64,000 bases of DNA, taken from assembly GCA_010015655.1 (NCBI GenBank), contig ML976656.1, positions 2,169,038-2,233,037 of the forward strand, in the 5' to 3' direction. Each line of letters starts with the position of its first letter. Position 1 is the first letter of the stretch. Shown here piece after piece: positions 44,159 through 55,986 of the stretch. This stretch comes from Bimuria novae-zelandiae CBS 107.79. Taxonomy: Eukaryota > Ascomycota > Dothideomycetes > Pleosporales > Didymosphaeriaceae. The notes under the pieces were generated by a model, which had not been told where the DNA came from, searched no databases, and worked only from the letters and a program-made list of their open reading frames with translations. The position numbers and the translations under genes are program-made.

Positions 44159-45171
44159 TGTGCGGGTTGTGTGAAAGTTGGATCGAGTTTGGAGTTTGAA
44201 CTGATAGTCCGACAGTGATGTGATTGTTGTGTTTGTTTGAAGATAGGCTATACGGGAATGATCGTAAAGTGTTGGCACGGTTTCAGTTCTCTGGGAGACT
44301 TGAACGCCCTTATATATCGCATCCTCAAATACGCCAGCCAACGCCGAGCCTGGGCCGAAGACCCTCAAGACCTTCGCGGCGGAAAGCTTATCAGAGCCAA
44401 GGTGAAAACTCACTGCCTAAGCCCAATTAGAAGTTTCAGGCTCCAGATGATTTTTCCCTGCGCACTGAATTTTGCTGCATTGAGCCTATAATGGTGCCAC
44501 GAAACTGTGGCGTCGGAGTTCTCTCGGCGCGAACACGTGCGTTTTCGGGAAAACTCGGGCTAGATGTAGTTAGTGGCTCTCTCCGCATTTTTTTCGATGG
44601 ACGTGCGCTCATACAGTATCACGATCTGCCCTGGTGTTCGCTACATCTTTACACTTACGCCACTCTGTCCAGGTGCCCAGGCGTGAAAGTCGATGGTCAG
44701 GATATAGGAAAGCGAAGAAACACTACGTATCTGCAGCATGGTAGTACTTGTGCCTTCACTTACTTTTAGGCTTTACTTCTTCAATGACACACTTAGCTCG
44801 TACGCCCTCTCAGTACTATCAAATGGCTCAACTAGCGTCTTGCTTGGCCCATTTACACTTCAACATACCCTTGAACGGTTCCACAGCACTAATCGTACGA
44901 TTCTTGAATGCTTCGCTGGGGACGTGCAACTCATTAGTTAAATACGTGGTTTGCAAACGTCGAACGCAGACGGCTACACAATGTCGCAGCCTCAGTAGTG
45001 CAACCTGGACTCGGAGTACGGCAGATTTAGCGCTGGTATTATAGGCTGCACGTATGAAGGGGTTTCCAGTATAAGAACAGAGCCAAGTTTTCACTGAAGC
45101 GATATCTGCAGATTAGACACTTTCTCTTAACTGTAAGTGCCTCACCCTACATAGGCACGAAGCACTTCACC
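44159..45171. other. intergenic with a minus-strand TATA box
   Basis: CGATATATAAGG (reverse strand, TATA at 44310-44317) is the likely promoter of the 85-residue gene. The remaining 850 bp hold only short ORFs without features. Confidence 0.45.
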
Positions 45172-46602
45172 ATGAACTCCAGCGTGGGGCCTTCGCCGAG
45201 CTTTCTTCAAAACGCGACCGCACATATCGACTTTCAGAATTGTTCGCTTGTGGCTGAATTCGCAGCCGTGTGGTGGCATATCCCAGACTTCCCGTTGAAT
45301 CACATGATGGATGTTTTGCGTGACGGTCTCAACAAGTACTTTCACGAGCAGAATCGAAACTTGCCCACGGACTGGGAGCTGCTCAAATAGTTCGGCGATG
45401 ATCTTTACTCTGACGAGTCCGCAATCTTTCGGTCCATGAGCGATTTCCTGATGCAAAATTGCCTCATTGCATTGTGCCCTCGTCTAGGGTGGACAGGTGA
45501 TACTGATATAACCGGAATCGGGGTAAGTCGATGTTAATGGTGCTTTGAAAAACCCATGATGCATCTAGAAAACTAGATGCTAGCCAACTACTTCATTATG
45601 GCTATCCTATCTAGTCTCTACTGGCCCCTACTGCACCAGGATTTTCGTTTAAAACGCCTCAGGACCAAATGCTTACCCGGAAAGGTTTTGGTAGCCACAC
45701 AATGCTCTATCAAGATGTTTTTAGACACTTCAATTCTGTTTGCCTTGGCTATGCTCATCGCAGCGACTGGTACTTTTGGGAGAAGCCTTACAAGTCGTAG
45801 CCATATGGTCACTTGGTACTCATCAATTGCGACAAACTTCGTAGCCTTCTGGTCACTGTTGCCCATCGTTCTTCTACAAGGCTTTGCCTCGGAGTCAATT
45901 CGGCGCCAGAGCAAGATCCATGGCATATGGCCTCATACTTGTTGTTGCAATAGTCAATATCTCCACTTAGGTGCTCACTGTTCGCTCTTGGTACGAGTAT
46001 GAATACTCCGACTTTCTGCAATCCGACTCCGAATTTCAACAATATTTCTATGAGTCGTGTCTTTCAACGTTGGTATGGTTCAGGCTTCTTTCGTTTTCCA
46101 CGTTTGCTCTCTTAGTCATAGAATTCTGTGTCCTCTCGTCAGTAGCACTCCCGCCTTGGTCAACACCGTTGTGAAGGCTGGAGTGTTGCAAACCGAGAAT
46201 CGGATCGATTAGACGGAATATTCCAAGACTACAATGTTTTGCCAGTGTATATGATACGTGGTTAGCTCCAATAGTCTGCTTCATCATGTGGGCGTATTTG
46301 GGAATATTCACGTACATGCGTCAAAATTTTGCCAAAATAGGAGGGCGTTCCAACAAAGAGGGCGATTTGTCATTTGGTCAAATCTAGCGTTGGCCACCTG
46401 GCTTCCTGTTCTAGTCGAATTCGGCTATATCTGTGTCAAAGGCCCAAATGAAGCGTTGACTGGACAGTTGGTGAAGCCATACTGCGCTACAGTCAATGAA
46501 GACCAGAACGATCTTCAACTGCTACCTGAGGTACACGCTGGCCATGGAGTTTTAGCTTACATGAGGATACTCCGTGGTGAAGAAGAAAGAAATGTACGCT
46601 GA
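45172..46602 (+). pseudogene. decayed multi-pass membrane protein gene
   Basis: Pieces of one fungal integral membrane protein family appear in order but in changing frames. They are: an N-terminal part with FLQNATAHIDFQNCS, broken by TAG after WELLK; FGDDLYSDESAIFRSMSDFL and CLIALCPRLGWTGDTDITGI with a normal GTAAGT donor; then MFLDTSILFALAMLIAATGT and FGRSL, and FVAFWSLLPIVLLQGFASES. Finally LALATWLPVLVEFGYICVKG at about 46384-46443. At least one stop and several frameshifts interrupt it. I recall such TM proteins with FALSMLIATxxTFGR and LATWLPVLVELGY motifs; their function is unknown. Confidence 0.65.
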
Positions 46603-48745
46603 GCATAAACTACTCAGCATAAGTACAAAGCACTTTCGGCCAACAGTCAGCTACTGTATTGCTCATCTGGACAGTTTCACCCAATCTTGGGTCTTCACGA
46701 TATTTCAGCAAAGCTTATATTCGATTTATTCTGAACTCCGATGGTTTCAGCCGTAACTCGTTCGCTTTTATGCAGTAGTTGGTGGCTGTTGGGACGAGGT
46801 CGATGTGCAATGTAGGATTTGAGCTTGAATGGTTCTTCTTGTCTTGGGAGCGACTCATATCTACTGCTAATTATAGTGTGAAACATGAATTGCACGGCTA
46901 TACCTTGCGATAATGAGTTAGAAAGGACGAGTCGTGGCAACTCAGGATCTACGTTGCACAGGGTCGAGGCCCACGGTCTGTCGTCGGGGGGCATAGAATT
47001 GCATACATGCGCATCTGAGTGGAGATACCCTGCCATTTCGAGATATGATCAGCATATTCCAACTTGCTATGATGTACTTATATGCCAATTAGCTGGCGTG
47101 GTCCAAATGCGTAGCCTTGCCCGTACCTACCAGGCTCCAATCGATGTTCACCACGACTCATGTATTCGCCACCATATAAATTTTATGGCAAAGGCTAGCG
47201 CTCCTTGTGTGCAGCCGCTTCGTAGGGAACACTCAGCGGCCGGCGAAATCGACATTGGAATGATTGTTTTGACAGTTGAAATAATCCACACAACAAAGCC
47301 ATCGTTCAGTTATGCCATTTTTGTTCCAATTTTGCTCACTTGTGGAGCGCAGCACTATTCCTGCGGGCTGGAATAGCACTTGTGGCGCAGGATCGAAGAT
47401 ACAGATTATGTTGAACAGTCGTGCTTTTACGATTCTAGGTGAGATCCATTATCATGTTCCCTGGCCACACGAGTGATTGAATTTTAGTGGGCGCTTCTGT
47501 TGCCGTGTTTACCGCGACACAGTTGCTGGTTTGTCGCGTGATCTGTCAAATGTCGTTGGGCACGATAGAAGAAGATCTGGGATTGAAACCATTTCATGTG
47601 TAGATAGATGATCGGCATGTAAAAGCCTAACATTGCGTTATACGATCGGTCCAGAGTAACGGTAAGTTCAGCAACGCACTTATTACTCAGGCCCTGGAAT
47701 GTGTAAATCGATCGTGCATCGCTTTAGATTGTTCGCTGGCTGTTATTTTCGGTGGATTCAAACTCGAATGCTTACCCGAAGGTGGCATGGCTTGACTGAT
47801 CGACCACCACGCCGCCAGTATTCATGGCACAACTCGCGCATCTGCAACCTTCACACGATACTTCGTCGAAATTCCACTCAGGATTCGGGTCATCATCCTT
47901 GGGGTCAGCGTCGGGTATGATATTTGCCCATTTTGGATGTACCTCACCACCGCGAATAGGTATCGAGCTGCTCAGCGCGCTCAGCCTCGACCCACATGTG
48001 TTGGCGTAAGCGACTTCAACGTCTCTTGCTAATTAAGGCCTATCAACTACACCCTTCAGGCGCTTTATCTCTATATGGTAAGTCTCTATCTCCATGCGGT
48101 AAAGCTTACGATTGTGTACGAGCGCTGATTGGTGCATCGGGCTAAGCAAGGCTGAGGCTGTCTGACTGATGTTCGTGGGCGAATAAGCACCGCGCGGGTT
48201 TCCGTAGCGTCTAGGACGGCACCACCACCACGTCAGCTCAGAATAGCGCAACATGAGTGATACAGCCTGTCGAGGAGTGCAGATACTGCAAATCGTAACG
48301 TGAATGAGGCTAGCGCGGCTAGACAGGCGAGACCGGGCGCGTGGTAAACGGAGGCGTTGTGCATCTCGAGCTAGATCTTGGCTGCCAGCACCTGGCACAG
48401 TTGCAGACAATGGCGGTGGACCGTGAACGTAAGGCTGGCTGGCGACGACGAGCTGGGTAATTTGTATGGGGGCTGCGTATTCCATCGGTGCTGAGGCGGG
48501 ATCCCGTGCATTTGACTGGCGACGGACATTGTACTTTAAGAGTCGGTGGCCTGGTCCTCCAATGCGGTCGACTACCCACTGCACCATACGGAGAAGTTTC
48601 AGCATCAAGTTGTATTCACATAGTGTGAAGTATCTTCGGGAACATTGGCTGTGCTACCTTCGTCTCCTCGCTTTTACTTTCGCCGCTCAGGGCTCCCCTC
48701 GATCGAGGTTCTTGTTACAACGCGAGTCACAATTAGCCCACAACA
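46603..48745. other. 2.1-kb region without a clear gene
   Basis: Scattered pieces could be a second decayed membrane protein: AHLWSAALFLRAGIALVAQD near 47335-47395, and GASVAVFTATQLLVCRVI near 47490-47545. No continuous model can be made. A 191-codon minus-strand frame (48033-48608) has no recognisable feature. The right end holds the MFS gene promoter. Confidence 0.35.
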
Positions 48746-50641
48746 ATGACGGGTGCTACGCCTCCACGGAGAAATTCAGAGAGTACAAATGGCGAGCTAG
48801 CCGTTCCAGGGCACAGTCCCATATCACCAGTCGAACGTGCTGTAAGAAATATCTCTTTCCCAGGGCTACCCTCATCTTCAGGAAACCCATATCTAGCAAT
48901 GAAGTCGTCGAGTGGGATGGAGACACCTTCGGGTACTGAGTCATCCGCATCCTCAACATTGATGGATCTCGAGAAAGCGTGTTCCACTGAGGAGTGGAAG
49001 CCGGAGAAGAAAGAGTGGATCATCATGATCAGTTTATCAATCATCTCGCTCATGGTTGCGCTGGATGCTACTATACTGGTGACAGTATTACCTGTGAGTA
49101 CTCATACCGTGATCGAACATGAATTTTCTCATTGACAATCTTCAGAAAATCACGAAGTCCTTGAACGGGACCGCAATAGACGCCTTCTGGACGGGAACAA
49201 GCTACCTCCTATCGTCCGCCGTCTTCCAACCTGTCATTGCCTCTGCATCCGAGTTGTTTGGCCGGCAACAGCTCCTCATCTTGTCGCTCGTATTCTTCAC
49301 CGTCGGAACGATCATATGCACCGTCGCGAACGACTTCACGGTAATGCTCGTGGGTCGAAGCATTCAGGGCGTCGGCGGAGGAGGCATAATCACCCTCAGC
49401 CAGGTTATCTTCTGCGACATTGTGCCATTGAGATTCCGTCCCAAGTACTTCGCCATCGTCCTGGGTGCCTGGGCGATAGGAACGATCATCGGACCTGTCA
49501 TTGGTGGCGTCTTTGTCCAGAGCAGCACCTGGCGATGGTGCTTCTATATTAATTTTCCGTTTTGCGGACTCGGCTTCTTTCTTGCGTTCTTCTACGTAAG
49601 GCTAAATGCGGTAGCCAAGCTCACCCTCACGCAGAAGCTTAAGCAGATGGACTGGATCGGCGCTCTGCTCTTCTTGGGCAGCACCACCGTCTTCCTCATC
49701 GGTCTCTCTTGGGGCGGCGTCCAGTACGCATGGGCATCAGTACAAACTCTCGCTCCTATCACCCTAGGGTTGGCTGGGGTTGTAGGTTTTGTTGGATGGC
49801 AACTGTGGTACCGGCCCCGAAGCCTGCTGCCCATATCACTCTTCTATTGCCCCTCGGCCATCGTTGCCTTCTACTGCGCGTTGGTGACTGGCATCGTCGT
49901 AAGTCATCAACTGTACCCTTTTCAGCCCCATCAACTCACACAACCCAGCTCTTCTCGTTACTATACTACGTCCCCTTCTACTCCATGGCTGTCCGGGCTT
50001 CGTCGTCGACACGTGCAGGTGTCGAGCTCTTTCCGGCTATGTGCCTTCTACTACCAGGCTCGATCATCGTTGCCGCACTGACCACGCGTCTTGGCTCCTT
50101 CCGATGGGCGATCTGGCTTGGTTGGGCGTTGTCCACGGTCGGTGTTGGATTGCTGTTACTGCTCGACCTGAACACAAAATATGTCCTGCTTGCAGTCGCC
50201 CTTGGCATCACTGGTGTGGGTTTAGGGAAGATACTGACCAGTGTCAACGTTGGCATCCAAGCCATCAGTAAGAACGAAGACGCGGCAATGGCTGCTGCAA
50301 TGTACGCCTTTTTCCGCAGCCTTGGGCAGCCATTCGGAGTCGCAATCTCGGGGACGATCTTTCAAAACGCCATGTCCAACAAGTTGACCTCATATGGTCT
50401 TCCAGAAAGCATCTCACATGACTCTGAACGCTACATCTTTGTTCTGCGCACCATGGCTGACGGGCCAGAGAAAACGGCCATTTTGGACTCGTACCTGGAA
50501 GGCTTCCGCGCCGTCTTCATCTTCGTCACATGCATTTCCGCGAGTGCTTTTGCATTGTCCCTATTCATAAAAAAGTTTTCCATGGACAAAAAGCTTCAAG
50601 CACGGTTTTCGGTCAGGCCACAGCCGCGCCGGCAACAATAA
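48746..50641 (+). CDS. MFS transporter, 14-TM drug/H+ antiporter type
   Basis: Exons 48746-49093, 49146-49898 and 49949-50641, with GTGAGT and GTAAGT donors, give 597 residues. After a Ser-rich cytosolic tail, the first helix reads IIMISLSIISLMVALDATIL with the DATI motif. Motif A is FGRQQLLILS, motif B LVGRSIQGVGGGGI, and motif C LGAWAIGTIIGPVIGG, all typical of the DHA2 (TetA/Tri12-like) group. LSWGGVQYAW, common in fungal 14-TM members, follows. It should export small molecules at the plasma membrane using the proton gradient. No biosynthetic cluster is next to it, so the substrate cannot be inferred. A Fot1/pogo element lies 205 bp downstream. Confidence 0.93.
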
Positions 50642-50845
50642 GGGGCTATCGGGACCTCACGGGCCGGCGGTTCGGGACGTTATAAGTCGTGTAGCGTACG
50701 AGCCGTGATGCCGTCACGTCGTTCGATTCTATTTCACGAAGTTATGGCGTTAATGCGTGTAAAGAATTGTAGGAAGTAGATGGTTGTGCTTCTAAACAAT
50801 CGTAAACAATAACAATGAAACGTCCTTTCCCCCGCACGGACGTTA

Positions 50846-52975
50846 ACGTGTCCGTGCGCGTGATGAGCCACTTCGCGTGATGGGCCACCAACACCAAAAC
50901 ATCTCTACGAGAAACGAGGCTGTAGAGCTACACACAGTAGCTATTATCACGAGATTTCTTTATAGAAGTACTATATTAATACTTGCAATTAACCTGTGCT
51001 ATTTATATTTACTTAGAAGCTTAACGTTGCGACCGCGCCGCGTGGTCTTAGGTAGAGCTGCTAATACGGCACCTAAGGCTTCCTTAGTAGCTACAGCGTC
51101 AACCACACGTTTCTNNNNNNNNNNNNNNNNNNNNNNNNNNNNNNNNNNNNNNNNNNNNNNNNNNNNNNNNNNNNNNNNNNNNNNNNNNNNNNNNNNNNNN
51201 NNNNNNNNNNNNNNNNNNNNNNNNNNNNNNNNNNNNNNNNNNNNNNNNNNNNNNNNNNNNNNNNNNNNNNNNNNNNNNNNNNNNNNNNNNNNNNNNNNNN
51301 NNNNNNNNNAATTTTCTCCTTGTACAGCTTAGCTGCCTTCCTTAACTCAGCTATCTCTGCTTTTCGAAGCTTTTGCTCCTTTTCCTCTTGCTCCTTCACA
51401 GACTAGCGTACACGAGCCTCCCTAACCTTCCTCGGTGACCAGAGGACTGCTCCCCCATAGTACTCTTAACGCTGCTAAAGGTTAAGACGCTTGCCCTTCT
51501 TCTTATACTTCTTCTTAACTAGTAGTGCCTCCTTAAGCCCGTTAATCTCGTGGTGAAGTAGCTTATTTTAAACTAAGATATAGTAAAGTAAGCGGCTAAG
51601 CTTCTGCGCGTCTTTACTGGCCTAATTCTCTACTACAGCTCGTACGAGGCGATCTAATTTACGCCAGTCAGATCCACTAAGTACTAACGTAGAGCTCTCT
51701 CGTGATTCCTGCTCATCTTAGGTGGTTTTGGCAAATCTTTTAAGTATAACCTCTGGGTTAAAAGGTAATATGCTAGTAGCCTTAAAAGACTTGAGAATCG
51801 TCTCCTCCTAAAGGGAGCTTGCCCAGGCCTTCTAGAAGAGAGGGAAGAAGTTTCCTTTTTTAATTAGGACTAGGCCTTAGCTCTTTTAGAGGTAGGTCGT
51901 GAGCTTAGCGGAGTAGGCTAATAAGAGAGGCTTAAAGAGTACTACATTAAGTGGCTAAAGCGTATGCGTCGAGTGAGGAGGAAGTATAGCTAGGAGGATC
52001 CTATTCCTGTCGCAATAGTCAATAAAATCCATAGTAACATGAGATCCATGGCCGTCAAGGATAAGAAGTCGGTAGGATCGTCGAGCTTTTGCCTTAGTGT
52101 AGCGATCAAACACCTGCTCAAGCCAGGCAAGGCCGATATCGTTGTTTGTCCAGCCTGAGGGTGAAGAGGAGACGTGTACGCTATGCTTTCCTGCCTCGAT
52201 ATCCTTAACCCAGCTTAATTGGATGTCCTTATTAGTAGACTAGTAGATAAGGCTTGGCGGCAAGGCTGATCCATCAGCGCACACGCATGCTAGGAGGGTA
52301 ATCCATTCGCGAGAGCCATCTTATAGAGATGCTCTAACCTCCTTCTTCTCCCACATACGTCTGCTGAACACTCGTTTCGATCGGCCAATAATACCGATAA
52401 GGAAGCCTTTCTCATCCATATTGTACGTGTGACAAGGCTCAATACCATATTCCTTGATTTTATCACCTAGGATATTAAAATACAGGCTATATTTATCCCC
52501 TAAGTTGGCTTAGTGGCGATTGCTGTCTATACTAGTTGCCTATCGCGAGGTAAGATAGATGCTGTGCCGATTAATAAAGCGCGTAACCCAGCTCTCGCTT
52601 ACTGGCTCCTTAGCTATTGTCAACGCGAAATTTCGTATTATCTCTCTTGTAGGTAGTAGGTGACGTGCTATAAGTCCTTCTATATATTTAACAAGCTCTA
52701 CCTCTTGTTGTGGAGCAAGCTTTTATTAGTTAATAATCTTTAATGCGTGTAGCTATGTTGTAGCATAGTGCCTTTGCATTAAAGTTAAGCGAGAAACACT
52801 ATACTTTTTAGCTACTTTTTGGTACGAAAACTATTCGCTAGGGCTTAGTAACATTAGATCTGCAAGCGCGTCGTTAATTAGAGCCATAATGGTAGAGTTA
52901 TGAGGTTGTGAAGTTTGAGTGTTTTAGCGTGGGTGGCCCATCACGCGAAGTGGCTCATCACGCGCACGGGCATGT
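50846..52975 (-). mobile_element. Fot1/pogo-type DNA transposon
   Basis: Inverted terminal repeats of about 44 bp share CCGTGCGCGTGATGAGCCAC and continue TTCGCGTGATGGGCCACC, with a few mismatches at the outer end. TA flanks both sides (50844-50845, 52976-52977). Length is 2130 bp including a 195-N gap (51115-51309). The transposase lies on the minus strand. A related terminal repeat occurs at 22876. Confidence 0.92.
50999..52887 (-). pseudogene. Fot1/pogo transposase, RIP-damaged
   Basis: Start at 52887 (MALINDALADLMLLSPSE). The N-terminal DNA-binding part reads FSYQKVAKKYSVSRLTLMQR, then LLPTREIIRNFALTIA and SESWVTRFINRHS (CENP-B type). The DDE core has TYNMDEKGFLIGIIGRSKRV (first Asp), LLILDGHGSHVTMDFIDYC (second Asp) and LLAILPPHSTHTL followed by a stop and PLNVVLFKPL, where an Asp codon has become Asn. 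The C-terminus is a Lys/Glu coil and ends KLLSKYK at 50999. Several Gln, Arg or Trp codons are stops. Part is hidden by N. Confidence 0.88.
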
Positions 52976-53486
52976 TATGTTTTCTCGCCTTCAGGAAGTT
53001 CCGTCCCAAGGATCTACGCTCCCCTCCACAACCCCATTTCCCCACTCTAATTCTTAATTCCCCCGCAAAGAACCTACACTTAAAACAGTTACCTTTGATC
53101 AAGAACATCTGCCACGAACAAAACTCCACTTGGCTCCGCGCCTTGTGACCGCGTGGCAATTAAATTAAGGGTTGCGCGCGCAAAAGCCCGGCTGATTCCA
53201 CCAACCACTATGCCTCACCAAGCTTTGCGGGGAAATCTTCGATCGCGTTCACCTCGATGCCTTTGTATTTGTTTAGTTTTCTACAGTTGTTTCGTAAACC
53301 GGTGCACTGACAGGCGCAAAAATTAGTACAGTGGACCGATGATCCTTAATTCAAGGTGTAAAGCTAGCACTAGGCGACAACTATTATTGCCCGTCCGCTA
53401 TGTATATATGTAGGTAGGATTGCATGCTCATGCTGGGTAGTCCAACCACCCATTCATTCATTGGTTTCCCTAGCTTAAACTCAACC
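52976..53486. promoter_or_regulatory. pectinesterase promoter region with TATA box
   Basis: TATATAT at 53403-53409 lies about 80 bp before the pectinesterase ATG. No gene is seen between the Fot1 element and this gene. Confidence 0.5.
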
Positions 53487-54594
53487 ATGTGGTCTGTTCT
53501 TACTTTCGTCACCCTACTTGCTACCGGGCTAGCAGCGCCGTTGAACAAGCGCGCAAGCCGTACCTCTCCGCCATCCGGGTGTCTGTCCGTGGGCAGTGGC
53601 TTCACCTACTCGACTATCCAGGCTGCTGTCAACAAACTCTCGAAAACAAGCACTTCTTCCCAATGCAGTATGTTTCATGTGCTACTGTCTTCTTACACTG
53701 CTGACATCCACAGTCTGGATCAACCAGGGCACCTACAAGGAGCAGGTTTCCCTCGAAGGCTTCAAGGGACCGCTGGTTCTCTATGGCTACACCAGCGACA
53801 CTTCAAGCTACACCGGCAACAAAGTAACCATCACACACAATCTGAGCCAGGCCAGCGGTGCCACCAATGATGGCTCCGCCACACTTCGCGTAGAAGTTGG
53901 CAACGTCAAGGTTTACAACATCAACGTCGTCAACAGCTACGGCAAAGGATCACAAGCCGTGGCTGTCAGCGCTCAGGGCGACAAGACGGGCTTCTATGGT
54001 GTCTCATTCAAAGGTAAACTTCACCAGCGCCATGCCTCCAAATAGTCCGCCCTTACTAACCAATGATGCTATTTAGGCTTCCAAGATACTCTCCTCGCCG
54101 ACAATGGTGCCCAGGTCTACGCAAAATGCTACATTGAAGGCGCAACCGACTTCATCTTCGGGCAGAAGGCCGCCGCCTGGTTTGACCGCTCCGACATCCG
54201 CGTAGTCGCTGGTGGCTTCTACATCACCGCCAACGGCCGCGACTCTTCTTCCAACCCCTCTTACTACGTCATCAACAAGTCCACTGTCGCCGCTGCATCA
54301 GGCCAATCTGTTACCGCTGGAAGCTACTACCTCGGTCGCCCGTGGCGCAACTACTCCCGTGTGGTGTTCCAAAACTCGAATCTTAGCAACGTCATCAACG
54401 CCGCTGGGTGGAAGAGCTGGAGTGATTCTGACCCCAGGACTGATCACGTATCGTATGGTGAGTACGGAAACACCGGTGCTGGTGCGAGCGGCACTCGGGC
54501 GAGCTTCTCGAAGAAGTTGGGAAGCGCTGTGAGCATCTCCACAGTGTTGGGAAGCGGGTACACGTCATGGGTGGATACCAGCTATCTCTCTTAA
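53487..54594 (+). CDS. secreted pectinesterase (pectin methylesterase, CE8)
   Basis: Start at 53487, where MWSVLTFVTLLATGLAAP forms a signal peptide followed by LNKR, a likely dibasic processing site. Exons 53487-53667, 53714-54013 and 54077-54594 give 332 residues, normal for fungal CE8. Motifs in order: FTYSTIQAAV, GTYKEQV, QAVAVSAQGDKTGFYGVSFK, GFQDTLLAD (acid/base Asp), ATDFIFGQKAAAWF (nucleophile Asp), and YYLGRPWRNYSRVVFQNS with the substrate-binding Arg and Trp. The enzyme removes methyl esters from homogalacturonan outside the cell, opening pectin to lyases and polygalacturonases. It suggests a plant-associated life. Confidence 0.96.
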
Positions 54595-54896
54595 GCGTTT
54601 TGTTCGCTGGTGAGCCAAAGAGTGGCATGCTTCGCTGTATATATTTCATTTGTTTCGTCATGTCGCTGTGCGACTCCCAAGGGCGATTTTGGCCGAGGGA
54701 AGGTTCGTCGGCGCAAGAACGACAACGCACTGGGCCCGCTTTCCGGGTCTTCCACTCCCTTACAAAAATTTTGCTACTTGTGGATAACAATTTATTGGTA
54801 CGTCTCCTATGCGAACCGAGGTACCGTCCCAACACATTCAATCGTGTCCCTCTCCTCTCTTTCTCCACGCCACTTCTACCGAGACTCAATACCACA
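54595..54896. other. intergenic, no gene seen
   Basis: About 300 bp between two same-strand genes, with a C/T-rich leader at the right end. No feature is supported. Confidence 0.5.
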
Positions 54897-55749
54897 ATGC
54901 CGATCCCCTTCCTAAAGTTTCCTGGCGGTGCGTAGCATTCCTTTCCGTGCAATAACGCCCAAGGCTGACTCTTCAGAAATACGCAACCGCATGTACACCT
55001 TCGCAGCCAACGATGAAGGCGACCTCACCACCCTACGCCGAACGCCGAACGCCGAACGCGCAAGGCACCTACGCCGCACTGACAAAGACCTGTCGCCAAA
55101 TCCGCTCAGAGTACCTTCCCGTGCACCTCGAGAACCGCGCAAAAGCCAGCATCTGCATGGAGCTATGCGACATCAACGCCTATATCTCAACCTTGCAAGC
55201 CAGAGACACCGAACATGCCACGCCGCTGCGCCGACTGTGCATATTCTTCAGACGACTAGATAACGCGACCGCCGGCGGGACGTCTACTGTGGATCTCCTT
55301 CCTCTGATCAAGTACCGTGCACTCTTTCCTCGCGTAGAGTTCGACTTCGTCCGGATGCCAGACACGCGAACGCGGAAGGAGCGCTCCTGCACATCCACAT
55401 GGTCGACACATCTGTACGATGAGGACGAGGAACGCGACTTGACAGACTTCTTTCGGCGCCACCCTAGGCTGTACGAAGACGTCGCGAGCGGAGGATCACA
55501 CATGTGACATATCATCGGTATCCGGGACGGTGTGGTGCAATGACGATCGCGTTCAAGCCCGAGTGGGAGCTGCTGCAGTGCGCTGAGGTTTTGCAGGGTA
55601 TGGTTAAGTGGCGGAAGTGGCAGATGGAGAGCAGATATAACCGTTATTTGGGGTTTTGCCGCAGTTCGGATATGATGGCTATGATGGCTTTGATGTGGAA
55701 ACGAGACTTGCGCTGGAGAGCGTCACGCGGAGCGAGTGGGCACTTTTGA
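54897..55749 (+). pseudogene. LRNxIY-family protein gene with frameshifts
   Basis: Exon 1 (54897-54927) and a 49-bp intron lead into PGEIRNRMYTFAAN. The frame then fails at three copies of the 7-bp unit ACGCCGA (55035-55055). With two copies the reading would continue straight into GTYAALTKTCRQIRSEYLPV, the conserved second motif. That frame stops at 55505-55507, yet the next frame continues with a plausible end (TIAFKPEWELLQCAEVL, YNRYLGF) to 55749. The pair (E/L)RNxIY and TCxQxRxEY marks a large family of Dothideomycete proteins, often called F-box-like. The intact relative at 57251-58477 has both motifs. A sequencing error or unspliced intron is possible. Confidence 0.6.
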
Positions 55750-55986
55750 GGGCTGAGGGAGGGAGAAGTAAAAAGTGTACTTTTTGCGCTGTATCAATCC
55801 TTGATAGATGAAGTAGTCGGCTCGATGGCGCTTGGGCAAACGACAATGTGCTAGAAGCTGTCTTCGTGCTATCCCATCTAACCATTAGCCGTATTCGTTC
55901 TTCGTGCAGGGTTGTAAAACCTCTCCATGGTTCAGAAATAGGGTATATCGCCTCGATCCGTGGATCCTCCACTTCTTCCACTCTCA

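Noticed and set aside
48033..48608. 191-codon minus-strand ORF upstream of the MFS gene
   Set aside because: Basic, low-complexity, no domain, no introns or promoter evidence; too weak to call a gene.
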